A stretch of DNA of 17,671 nucleotides from Spirogloea muscicola. Its lineage: Eukaryota > Streptophyta > Zygnematophyceae > Spirogloeales > Spirogloeaceae. This document shows positions 7,204 to 14,608 of the stretch, in pieces (position 1 is the first letter of the stretch; the number at the start of each line of letters is the position of its first letter). The notes under the pieces are model-generated. The model was not told where the DNA came from, made no database searches, and saw only the letters and a list, made by a program, of their open reading frames with translations. Made by a program: the position numbers and the translations under genes. The stretch lies in the NCBI GenBank assembly GCA_009602725.1, contig WELB01000112.1:131393-149063 (forward strand). The letters are read 5' to 3'.

Positions 7204-7690
7204 GCGGCTCCGGCTGTGGCCACGCCGGCGGCGAGGATGTCCTTCCGCCCGCCCGACCGGCCGCCGCCGCAGCCGCCGCCGACGGACCGGAGGCCTGCGC
7301 GAGCGCGGCCCAGCGATGACCGATGCCGAAGCAGCGGGGCGCCACGCAGGGCCTCGGCGGAACTCTCACGAGCCGCCGCCGCAGGTCTCCGCGCGGCACT
7401 GCCGCCGGCTCCGTGCGCCGGGCCGCGTATCCCGTCGTGGCCGGGAGCCCCGCAGAGGCGCGGCTGGCTGGAGTTCCTTGCCGTGCCCTACGTAAGTCGC
7501 CGCCCACTGAAGGCCGCGCCAGTGCTGTCGGACGCTAAGGCTCACGGACCGGCTGCGGCGGCGGCGACGGCGGCGGCGGCGGCGGCGGCGGCGCCGGGAG
7601 CGGCGGCGGGCGACGGGGGCAAAGGAGAATGACGGCGGAGAGCCGGCTGCGCAAGCGCCGCGGCGTCGCCGCCCGGCCAACCCTCATCCG
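7204..7690 (-). promoter_or_regulatory. GC-rich leader or promoter region of the lipase gene
   Basis: This is very GC-rich sequence immediately upstream of the lipase ATG. It contains a GGC-triplet tract and long frames on both strands that encode only Arg/Ala/Pro-rich strings. The composition resembles the sequence before the start at 13124. No TATA box or initiator is identifiable by eye. Confidence 0.4.
7553..7592. repeat. (GGC)n triplet tract
   Basis: An almost pure GGC/GCG triplet run with one GAC interruption, about 350 bp upstream of the lipase start codon. On the minus strand it is (GCC)n. It may lie in the 5' UTR. Confidence 0.75.
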
Positions 7691-7717
7691 CCTCCCTCTC
7701 TTTTCCCCTCCTCCCTC

Positions 7718-7775
7718 CTCTTTTGTACTCGGCCATTTGGCCTACATTTGTTTCAAAAACACACGAACTCTTTCC
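7718..7775 (+). mobile_element. LINE family D tail relic upstream of the lipase gene
   Basis: The sequence TTTTGTACTCGGCCATTTGG, then CC, TACATTTGTTTCAAAAACAC and ACGAA matches the family D 3' terminal signature. No ORF part is present. It follows a pyrimidine-rich tract and lies about 520 bp from the lipase start, pointing away from the gene. Confidence 0.6.
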
Positions 7776-8233
7776 TCCGCAGGCCACTCAGGCCCTTCAT
7801 CACTCAATATTTCTGCAGTAAACAGCTCACTTGCGGGTACTGGCGTCCCCCTCCAGCCTGCACTCACACAGTTACCTTGCTCATAGCATAGAGCTTCGCT
7901 CATGTGGCCCCAATTTTTGCATCGGCGTAAGCCTGAAAGTGTTTGTACCGACTTTGATCTTCTTCACCCTTCCATCCTCCTCTGTTCCATGCGCCATTCG
8001 CGCTGGAATGATGGCCGCGGGTTCACGCTGCCTCTGCCCCCCTGCGCCGGAGCCTCTGCATAGCTGCCACGTTGCTCAACCCTGCTTCCGCCAGCTGTCG
8101 CTGACGGCGCGTGCCATCTGTCAAGGCGCAAGCCTTGAGTCTGGCCGGGGCCGCGGGAGGCCTGTTTTGAGAGAAGGTGTTTTGAGATGGGGACTTTGAG
8201 AGAGCCCTAGCTATCCTGGGCGAGCCCTCCTGC
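7776..8233. other. No gene recognised
   Basis: There are open frames but no recognisable motif. Short repeats of TTTTGAGA and TTTGAGAGA occur at about 8164-8202, just before the family A copy. Nothing else stands out. Confidence 0.3.
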
Positions 8234-8455
8234 CTAGCTGCTGCCACTGGCTCTGGCCAGGGGACCCACTTCCAGGAGCCTAGCATCTCTGATCTGCGGC
8301 TGCTTAGCAGGGGTTACTGAGTCATTCGTAGCTGCTTTGTTTCTTCTTGTGCTTGTTTTTCTTATCGCTTCCCCTGGGCCCCTTCTCGTACCATGTCCAT
8401 TCTTTTTTGGGCTGGCTTTTCCAGCCCCTATCCTCAATGGGCGAGCACTTTCTCT
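8234..8455 (+). mobile_element. LINE family A, 3' end
   Basis: The frame from 8234 reads LAAATGSGQGTHFQ, then PSISDLRLLSRGY and TGA at 8318-8320. The A 3' UTR follows, then the hairpin at 8409-8427 and CTATCCTCAATGGGCGAGC. The copy is 5'-truncated and keeps only about 28 codons. They are open to the normal stop, so it is less decayed than several others. Confidence 0.8.
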
Positions 8456-8483
8456 TGTTTTGAGGGGGGGGGGAGCTAATGCG

Positions 8484-8540
8484 ATTCTGGGCTGGTCAAC
8501 GCAGCCATGTTTCTGTGCTGGCTTGTCACAGCCCTCGTCC
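8484..8540 (+). repeat. Two degenerate LINE hairpin relics
   Basis: GGGCTGG..CGCAGCC at 8489-8506 and GTGCTGGCTTGTCACAGCCC at 8515-8534 look like decayed versions of the terminal hairpin. The second matches the variant at 2154-2170 and, more loosely, 10191-10208. No ORF portion precedes either. They may be leftovers of very short insertions. Confidence 0.4.
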
Positions 8541-8850
8541 GCCGCCAAGGACAACAAGCGCGGCCAGATTGACTGGTGGCTGGGAGAGGCCAGCCCAAAA
8601 GGAATGGACAAGGACAGAAGAAGCCTGGGTGCTAAGTACTAAGACAGCAGCAAGGGGACTCTCAGTAACCTCTAGTCAGTAGATGCAAGTCTGAATAGCT
8701 AGACGGCGGAAAGACGTCGCCCTGACGGTAGCCGGAGGCCGCAGCCAAAGCGCGGCCGGCGCGCAGGTGAACCGCGAATGCAAGGGACCGCTGCAAAGAG
8801 ATAGCCAAGCGCATCCGGTAGACCTGAGCGAGGGACCCGGCCACGGACGA
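8541..8850 (-). mobile_element. LINE family C, 3' end
   Basis: The minus strand encodes GSLAQVYRMRLAISLQRSLA, then HLRAGRALAAASGYRQGD and SSYSDLHLLTRGY with TGA at 8664-8662. The 3' UTR ends in CATTCCTTTTGGGCTGGCC, the hairpin at 8578-8596, then ACCAGTCAATCTGGCCGCG. That tail differs from both A and B and recurs at 9497-9540 (plus). The coding part is closest to B, with the Ser-Ser-Tyr-Ser-Asp-Leu ending. The 5' end meets the tail of the A copy at 8862. Confidence 0.75.
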
Positions 8851-8861
8851 AGAAGAAGGGC

Positions 8862-9360
8862 TCGCCCATTGAGGTTAGGGGCTGGAAAAGCCAGCCCAAG
8901 AAAGAATGAACAAAGCACGAGAAGGGGGCCAGAGGAAGCGCTAAGAAAACAAAGCACAGAAAGAAAGAAAGCAGCTACAAATCACTCATTAACCCCTGCT
9001 AAGCAGCCGCAAATCAGAGAGGCTAGGGTCCTGAAAGTGGATCCCCTGGCCAGAGCCGGAGGCAGCAGCAAGAGCCCGGCCGGCACGAAGGTGCAGCGCA
9101 CGGGCCATCGACCGCTGCAGCGAGACGGCCAGGCGCATGCGATACAATCGCGCCAGCGACCCTGCTGCAGGGAAGTCTACAGGCTCCCCATGGAAGCGAC
9201 GGGCGATGGTGTGGCGGGCGAGCTGGGTGAGCAGCTCGAGCCACCGAGCGCCCAGCGCCCCATGGGTGTCTATGGCCAACGGGAAGAACTTGTCTGCCGG
9301 CGGATGGTTAGCGTACTTGAGCTCCTTAGCGCGAGCGGCGCCGGCGACCGCATACCCAGC
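8862..9360 (-). mobile_element. LINE family A, 5'-truncated copy
   Basis: The minus strand reads AGYAVAGAARAKELKYANHP, AIDTHGALGARWLELLTQLA and the rest of the C-terminus to LSDLRLLSRG. The final Tyr codon has become a stop (TAC to TAA), shortening the protein by one residue. The 3' UTR, the hairpin at 8879-8897 and CTCAATGGGCGAGC follow. The copy is otherwise open for about 115 codons. It lies head to head with the A copy starting at 9384. Confidence 0.82.
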
Positions 9361-9383
9361 CTCAGACAGCCTCAGACAGCAGC

Positions 9384-9755
9384 CCGGCTTCAGTGCCGCC
9401 GGGTCGCTTGCTCAAGTGTACAGTATGCGCATGGCAATTTCCCTGCTAAAGACAGGGAGAAAGAAAGTGGGTCTCCCAAGGGGTCCATTCCTTTTGGGCT
9501 GGCTTCTCCCAGCCACCAGTCAATGCGGCCGCGCTTTTCTGAGAAAGGCGGGGCCCTTGTCCGCCCAGTTTCTCTGACCTGAGGCTGCTGCTTAGCAGGG
9601 GTTACTGAGTGCATCGTTGCTGCTTACTTTGTGCTTACTTTGTTTTTGTGCTTGTTTTCTTAGTGTTTCACCTGGCCCCTTCTCGTCCTTTGTTCATTCT
9701 TTTTTGGGCTGGCTTTTTCCAGCCCCTATCCTCAATGGGCGAGCCCTTCTCTCTT
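9384..9755 (+). mobile_element. LINE family A copy with a family C tail embedded in its ORF
   Basis: The plus strand starts at AAGSLAQVYSMRMAISL. It is broken at about 9448-9570 by unrelated sequence containing the family C end (hairpin 9497-9514, then ACCAGTCAATGCGGCCGCG), then resumes as LSDLRLLLSRGY and TGA at 9606-9608. About 30 codons of the A ORF are missing at the break, so this is a replacement or an insertion with deletion. The normal A 3' UTR, the hairpin at 9706-9725 and CTATCCTCAATGGGCGAGC follow. Confidence 0.72.
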
Positions 9756-10024
9756 GTGTCAGGAGAGGCCCTGGGGGTTAAAGCCCCTGCCAAGGCTTGT
9801 TGGAGCCATATTGGCGCAATGCAGCAATATGCAGAATACTTACGCCTGCAATCAAAAGGGCATCAAGTACTGAAGACTAAAGAAACGGGTTAGTGTTGCG
9901 TTGTCCATGAAGAATCCTCTCCATAACCAAGTAATAATACTGTCTCTCACTACAGGAATTGCACTAGCTAATCTAATAGGACAGTAGTTCCCCAAGAACT
10001 CTCAGATTCCTTAGCATGCCGTCG
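9756..10024. other. No gene recognised
   Basis: Sequence with lower GC content and no recognisable coding frame or repeat. It separates two groups of LINE remnants and may be the original host sequence at this locus. Confidence 0.3.
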
Positions 10025-10305
10025 ACTTGCGTGCAGGTCGCGCCTTGGCTGCTGCCTCCGGGTTCTGTTGGGGCGACACGCTCTCTAGTTATGCTGGCTT
10101 GCACTTGCTGACCAGAGATTATTGAGCTCCTGACGTCTTGGAGACTAGTATCCTGCGTTTTGCGCCATTGCAGATCTTGTACACTCCCTTGGGCTGGCCT
10201 CTCACAGCCATTGCCATAGATTGGATAGCTGCTTTCTTTGGAGGCTTACTTCCATTACTTCCACCAGATTTTTGTGTTCGGGCTTGCTTTTCACAGCCCC
10301 CCACC
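10025..10305 (+). mobile_element. Diverged LINE 3' end (LTRDY type)
   Basis: One frame reads RAGRALAAASGFCWGD, then SSYAGLHLLTRDY and TGA at about 10122-10124, clearly related to the C-termini of families A to D. Two hairpin-like sequences follow: GGGCTGGCCTCTCACAGCC at 10191-10209 and GGGCTTGCTTTTCACAGCCC at 10279-10298. Either could be its end. It is more diverged than the other copies and meets the family D tail at about 10305. Confidence 0.55.
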
Positions 10306-10705
10306 CCCCTTGAGATTCGTGTATTTGAGACAAACGAAGGCCAAATGGCCAAGTACAAAGGCAAGCACATCTAAGATCCGTATAACCTACAGCAGAATGA
10401 CCCGCTCAGTAACCGCGGGACAAAACATAAAGGTCGCTAATCGATGCCTGAATACTAGATGTCGGATAAGAAGCCGTTCTGCCACCAACTAGAGCTCGCC
10501 CAGCTTTCTGGTGCAAGGCATTAGCCTGGGCACGCTGCAGACAGGCTGAAACTCGTCATCGCAAGAAAGACAGACAAGCAGCTTGCAAGCACATCTCAGC
10601 CGGGAACACATCTGCACGTCGTGTGTAGCCTAGATTGGCAATCTTGTGGAGGAGGGTGTGGAAACGCGGACCCAGACAGCCAAAAGTGTCAACTGCAGCT
10701 GGATT
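10306..10705 (-). mobile_element. LINE family D, 5'-truncated copy
   Basis: The minus strand reads NPAAVDTFGCLGPRFHTLLH, then KIANLGYTRRADVF, a stop where CGA has become TGA (near 10555), RVSACLQRAQANALHQKAG, and SISDLYVLSRGY with TGA at 10408-10406. The tail carries the D signature: GGCCATTTGGCC at about 10341-10352, then TCAAATACACGAA. It is a relative of 1241-1748 but more decayed. The nonsense change fits CpG deamination. Confidence 0.75.
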
Positions 10706-10785
10706 TGAGAGAGCCAGTTTCATACTTCCAGTGGGCTGCCTTTCACAACCAGGCCAAGTACGCGGACCACCTGGAAAGAAATTGC

Positions 10786-11120
10786 TCGCATAGAGAAGAG
10801 GGGCTGGGAAAGGCCAGCCCAAAATGAATGGACAAGATCCTAGAGCCAAAAGGTGCCGAGAAAGCAATGCGTGTGTATTGACAGAAAGGAAACGACACAG
10901 CTAGACACGAGACGACGCAAATGGAAGCTTAGTACCCGCGAGTGAGCAGCAGCAATTCTGAGTAACTCGCAGCTGGGAAAGAGGCACTCGGCCTATACCC
11001 AGATGCAGCAGCCACAGCGTGGCCTGCTCGCGAGTGGACTGCGTGAGCCAGGGAGTGCTGGAACGAGACCGACAGCCGCACGCGGAAGACCTGCGCTAGC
11101 AGGCCGCCAGCGCCGGGCAC
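10786..11120 (-). mobile_element. LINE family B, 3' end
   Basis: The minus strand reads GLLAQVFRVRLSVSFQHSLA, then HSRAGHAVAAASGYRP and AASYSELLLLTRGY with TAA at 10931-10929. The B 3' UTR runs to the hairpin at 10801-10820 and CTCTATGCGAGC (GG lost). The frame is open through the whole remaining coding part. The 5' end lies head to head with the element starting near 11150. Confidence 0.75.
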
Positions 11121-11149
11121 CCATCACCCGGAAGGGGACAAGTTCGTCC

Positions 11150-11545
11150 CCACTGGCTGTCGATGTGCACAGGGCTTTTGGGTTTTGGTGGCCCTGTTGG
11201 CCTGGCTTGTGCGACGGGCTGTGCTCTGCAGGCGGGGCGAGCAGGCCGACTTCAAGGCCGCTGGCTCGCTAGCGCAGGTGTTTTGCATGCGCCTGTCCAT
11301 ATCCCTACATTGATCCTGGCCCACGCCTTGCATCTTCGTGCTGGCCGTGCTCTAGCTGCTGCCTCTGGCATTCGTCAAGGGGATCCGGCGGCTAGTCGTT
11401 TTGACTTCCGGCTACTAAGTGAGGTGAACTGTTGATTATCCTACTTGGTCCCTGCTTTGTGATGTCTTCCTATGTCTTCAAACGCTTCGGACCCTTGTCA
11501 ATTCTTTCCGGGCTGGCTGTCCCAGCCCTCGCCCCCTTCGGGAGA
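11150..11545 (+). mobile_element. Diverged LINE 3' end, frameshifted
   Basis: Fragments in successive frames align with the A C-terminus: SPLAVDVHRAFGFWW, then FKAAGSLAQVFCMRLSISLH, a stop, ILAHALHLRAGRALAAASGI and FDFRLLSEVNC with TGA at 11433-11435. At least two frameshifts are needed. The end is a good hairpin (GGGCTGGCTGTCCCAGCCC, 11510-11528) followed by a C-rich segment and not the A or B tail. It may be a further family with the same hairpin. Confidence 0.6.
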
Positions 11546-11599
11546 GCCACTTTCTCCCAGCCATTGCCTTACGCTGCAAGACCTGTCTTGCCGAAGTAA

Positions 11600-11868
11600 T
11601 GGCTCGCCCATAGAAAAAGAGGGGCTAGCAAAGCCAGCCCAGAAAAGAATGGACAATATCCGCAGGCCACAAAGGCCGCAAAAGGGTGCCAAAAAAGGAA
11701 GAAAACTACACACCAGGACACGTAATGACACAGATGGATGCTCAGTATTAATGAGTGAGCAGCAGCAAATCAGAATAACTCGAAGCAGGAAAAGCGGCAC
11801 TCCGCCGAGACCCTAAGGCAGCAGCCATAGCGCGGCCGGCGCGCGTATGGACCACATGAGCCAAGACA
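11600..11868 (-). mobile_element. LINE family B, 3' end
   Basis: The minus strand reads VLAHVVHTRAGRAMAAALGS, then AAFPASSYSDLLLLTH and a stop at 11750-11748, two codons before the usual RGY end. The 3' UTR ends in TTGTCCATTCTTTTCTGGG, the hairpin at 11622-11640 (one arm with a G to A change in plus-strand view) and CTATGGGCGAGCC. It gives the uninterrupted B sequence used to interpret 1047-1872. Its 5' end abuts the A copy at 11870, head to head. Confidence 0.75.
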
Positions 11869-11869
11869 G

Positions 11870-12295
11870 GTGACCACCGACGCATACGACTGTTCCCACC
11901 CAGTCCAATGTGCCACCAAGGCTGGGTATGCGGTCGCCTTCGCCGCTCGGGCAAAAGTGCTAAAGTACGCCGACCATCCGCGGGAAGACGAGTTCTTCCC
12001 GTTGGCAATTGACACCCACGGGGCGCTGGGCGCTCGGTGGCTCGAGCTGCTCAACCAGCTCGCCCGCCACGCCATCGCCCGTCGCTCCCATGGGGAGCCG
12101 GTGGACTTCCCTGCAGCTGGGTCGCTAGCGCAAGTCTACCGTATGCGCCTGGCCATCTCGCTACAGCGGTCTATGGCCCGCGCGCTACACCTTCGTGCCG
12201 GCCGCGCACTCGCTGCTGCCTCTGGCTCTGGCCAGGGGACCCCCTTCCAGGCGCCTAGCCTCTCTGATCTGCGGCTGCTTAGCAGGGGTTACTGA
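11870..12295 (+). pseudogene. LINE family A C-terminus, open reading frame intact to the stop
   Basis: A 141-residue open frame covers the end of the endonuclease-like domain and the C-terminal tail: VTTDAYDCSHPVQCATKAGY, KVLKYADHPREDEFFPLAID, GALGARWLELLNQLARHAIA, then AAASGSGQGTPFQ and LSDLRLLSRGY. It has no frameshift and serves as the in-window reference for the damaged copy at 2187. It has no proper start, because the 5' truncation cut it at the final acidic strand of the endonuclease-like fold. It is therefore a truncated pseudogene and not a functional gene. Confidence 0.85.
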
Positions 12296-12480
12296 GTGAT
12301 TCGTAGCAGCTATGCTTCGTTTTGTGCTTGCTTTCCTTAGGTGAGCCCTTCTCATAAGCCAAGCGCCGCACTTCCACACAACCCCTGCTCCCTTTTCCTT
12401 AGCGCCCTACTCGTACTTTGTTCATTCCTTTTAGGGCTGGCTTGTCCAGGCCCTCTCCTCGATGGGCGAGCCCTTCTCAA
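12296..12480 (+). mobile_element. LINE family A 3' UTR and hairpin, variant
   Basis: This follows the ORF ending at 12295. The UTR is longer than in other A copies, with extra sequence at about 12340-12395. The hairpin at 12434-12453 has an imbalance (GGGCTGG, loop, CCAGGCCC) and the tail reads CTCCTCGATGGGCGAGC. A minus-strand A fragment begins a few bases on, tail to tail. Confidence 0.7.
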
Positions 12481-12486
12481 GACAGT

Positions 12487-12585
12487 GGAAGCACTGAACA
12501 AAAACAAGCACAAGAAGAAACTAGGCAGCTACGACGCACTCAGGAACCCCTGCTAAGCAGCCTCGGGTCAGAGATATACTGGATT
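12487..12585 (-). mobile_element. LINE family A fragment, inverted
   Basis: The minus strand reads ISDPRLLSRG, then a Ser codon in place of Tyr and TGA, followed by the first part of the A 3' UTR (TTTCTTCTTGTGCTTGTTTT). It stops before the hairpin, so both ends are lost. It lies tail to tail with the preceding plus-strand A copy. Confidence 0.6.
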
Positions 12586-12599
12586 CCTGGTTACTGGGC

Positions 12600-13123
12600 T
12601 CGTGCCTAAAAGCGCCTAGCAGCTACGAAGAGGCCTGAAGATGCGATGTCAGAACGGGGGGAGGATGGACCACTCAGTAGAGGATGGACCACCCTTCTCG
12701 TCGTGGGCCAGCCAGACTCGGTCGAGCGGCGGGAGCCCGTGGCCGGGGAGACGGATCGGCCCCAATCAGTGCGCCTGTCGGCGGAGCGGCAGAGGTACCA
12801 TCCTCTTTCTCACCCCCAACGGCCCCGCGACTCACGCCGGCTTCTGCGGCGCCCTCTGCGGCGCCTCCTCCGGCGGCAGAGGCGGGCGCCGCTCCTCTCG
12901 TCTCGTTGGGCCACCACGTTCCCCAACAAACCCCTCCTAATTCTTGTTTGGGGCCGCCGGCAAGCCAGCGGCCGAGGCAGCGGCAGCCCACGTTGCCCTC
13001 CGCGCGGGAGCGCTCCGCAGGCGTCCGGCCACCGTACGGCGCGCGCCGCTGGCCGTGCGTTTGTGGCCAGTGGCCCACGTTCGCTCGCCGCAGCCAGTCT
13101 GGTCCTGGCCGAAGCCGCCGTGG
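12600..13123 (+). promoter_or_regulatory. GC-rich upstream region or 5' UTR of the gene at 13124
   Basis: A GC-rich tract with long overlapping frames in several phases. These give Pro/Ala/Arg-rich low-complexity strings and are probably compositional. The frame that continues into the gene has a TAA at 12938-12940 and no ATG until 13124. A frame with ATG at 12684 could be an upstream exon, but I see no clear donor. Two imperfect copies of AGGATGGACCAC lie at about 12661-12693. Confidence 0.35.
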
Positions 13124-14608
13124 ATGGGCTTCGCGCTGCTGGCCGCCGGCGCCTTTGCGGCGGCCTTCTTGTACAGCCGCCACCGCCGCCGGCGGCTGCT
13201 TCGGCGGCAGGGCTGCGTCGCAGCCCACGACCGCCAGGAGGCTCGCGGGGCGGTGGTGCTCCGGGCCGGCAGCAGCGAGGCCTCAGCCGCGGTCGCCGCC
13301 ACCGAGCACAGCGGCGAGGACGCGGAGAGCCGCCAGCCGTGGTGAGAGCTCGCAAGCGAGATCTTGCCCACGTTGCCTCCTTTGAGAGAATGTACGTGAG
13401 AGCGAGTTGGGTGCTCATGATATCCCTGGTTGCGCCTCTGTGCCAGGTCTACCGGAAGAGATGGTGGGCCACGCGGCGAGCCCTGTGAAGCCCAGCTGCC
13501 CTCCTCAGGCGCTGAGGTTTTGTCCGATGACCGGGGTTCTGAGCCAGGAAGGCAGGCCTCGGCGAGTGTGCTTCTGCACGGTGGTCCACCTCCCGATACC
13601 AATGGTCTCAACGGCGAGCTTGATGACAAGAGGCAAAGTGACGGCAGGCCTGGCAAGCCATTGATGGTAAAAATGGCTGCACTGCCGGGCGAGAGACCCG
13701 GGCATGTGGCAGGACCCCAGGCTGCCGGCAGGCCTGTGTTGGACGGCGAAGAGCGGCGGGCCCCAATGCATGATGCTGCAGAGGCATGGTGCTCGAGCAG
13801 CGACGATGGGCCGGTGCAGCGAAAGTCGCAACGGGCGCGTCAACATGCAACTCGGCGGAAGTCCTGCTCGGGGATGCGGATTCACGGGCTCACAGAGGTG
13901 ACTGCCTTCAGCACGACTCGCAGCCATGATACTGCTCGCCTTGCCCTCAAGCACTTGTTAATGGTATTGCACTCCCACAATGGCCTCCTTCTATGCACCA
14001 ATAACACTGCTTGCAGGACCCATGAACTCAGTGACTACACCTCGTGATCTTGCTGCTGATGGCAGGACAATGCACAAAAGTCATCGCTGCCATTGCTGCA
14101 AGTTCCAGACCCAGCTCTGGTTGGAGCTAACAGCGAGCAGGCCACTTCACCAGTGACGGTCTTTGAGGGCCCACCAGATCCCGCAGCATCAGATATTGAC
14201 AGTGGGTCTGAGCCAGGCGCCAGCCGTGCCGCCTCGCCGGCGGAGGCACTGCGTGGGGAAGCTGTGTCTTTGGAGGGCCCCCAGAGCCATCACCAACAGA
14301 CAGAGCAGCAGCTTGGGTGGCTGAGAAAGTCTGCAAGCAGTGAGCCACTGGAACAACACACAAGCACTCAAGCAGGGAATGGCGCGTGTGGCATCACCAC
14401 CAAAAGCAGGCCGTCATCGGCACCACTGCTGATCAAGCGAGCCACCAGCCGCCACAGGATTGCGGCCCAGCTTTCAGGCCTTGCATCTCTTCTGGAGGTC
14501 GATGACCCAGACGAGCCTGCCAAGGGTTCTGCGAACTCGCCCATGATAGCCTACTTGCCGCGGCCATGTTCATCTGCCTCCCTCCTTGAGGAGTTGGGCC
14601 GCTCATAG
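13124..14608 (+). CDS. Unrecognised membrane-anchored low-complexity protein (3 exons)
   Basis: Exons are 13124-13341, 13447-13897 and 14066-14608. Introns are GT-AG (105 and 168 nt), and the junction phases (2, then 0) keep one frame, giving 403 residues. I chose the ATG at 13124 because it is the first after the in-frame stop at 12938 and it begins a clear anchor: residues 2-17 are GFALLAAGAFAAAFLY, followed by the basic stretch SRHRRRRLLRRQ. This predicts a single-pass protein with most of its length probably in the cytosol. The remainder is polar and probably disordered (Ser, Gly, Pro, Glu, Asp). The C-terminus is more ordered, with RIAAQLSGLASLLEV and a serine-rich end (SSASLLEELGRS). 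I recognise no domain and propose no function. The splice model comes from frame and signals only; the start could be further upstream if an exon was missed. Confidence 0.65.

Noticed and set aside
6754-7632. Plus-strand open frame of 292 residues overlapping the lipase start
   Set aside because: It runs antisense to the anchor exon and through the GGC tract, giving low-complexity Ala/Pro/Arg sequence. The minus-strand lipase frame has splice phase and family motifs.
10750-10780. Fragment resembling family A (AKYADH on the plus strand) before the B hairpin
   Set aside because: It is under 25 bp with mismatches and no neighbouring LINE sequence in frame, so it is too short to call.
605-12453. 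Regularly recurring short palindromes as a CRISPR-like or phage-like array
   Set aside because: Spacing is irregular, both orientations occur, each palindrome follows a LINE ORF end, and the genes around are eukaryotic.
12646-13488. Long plus- and minus-strand frames in the GC-rich stretch before the 13124 gene
   Set aside because: Nearly all frames are open because stops are rare at this GC content. Only the frame from 13124 has an anchor and in-phase splice sites.
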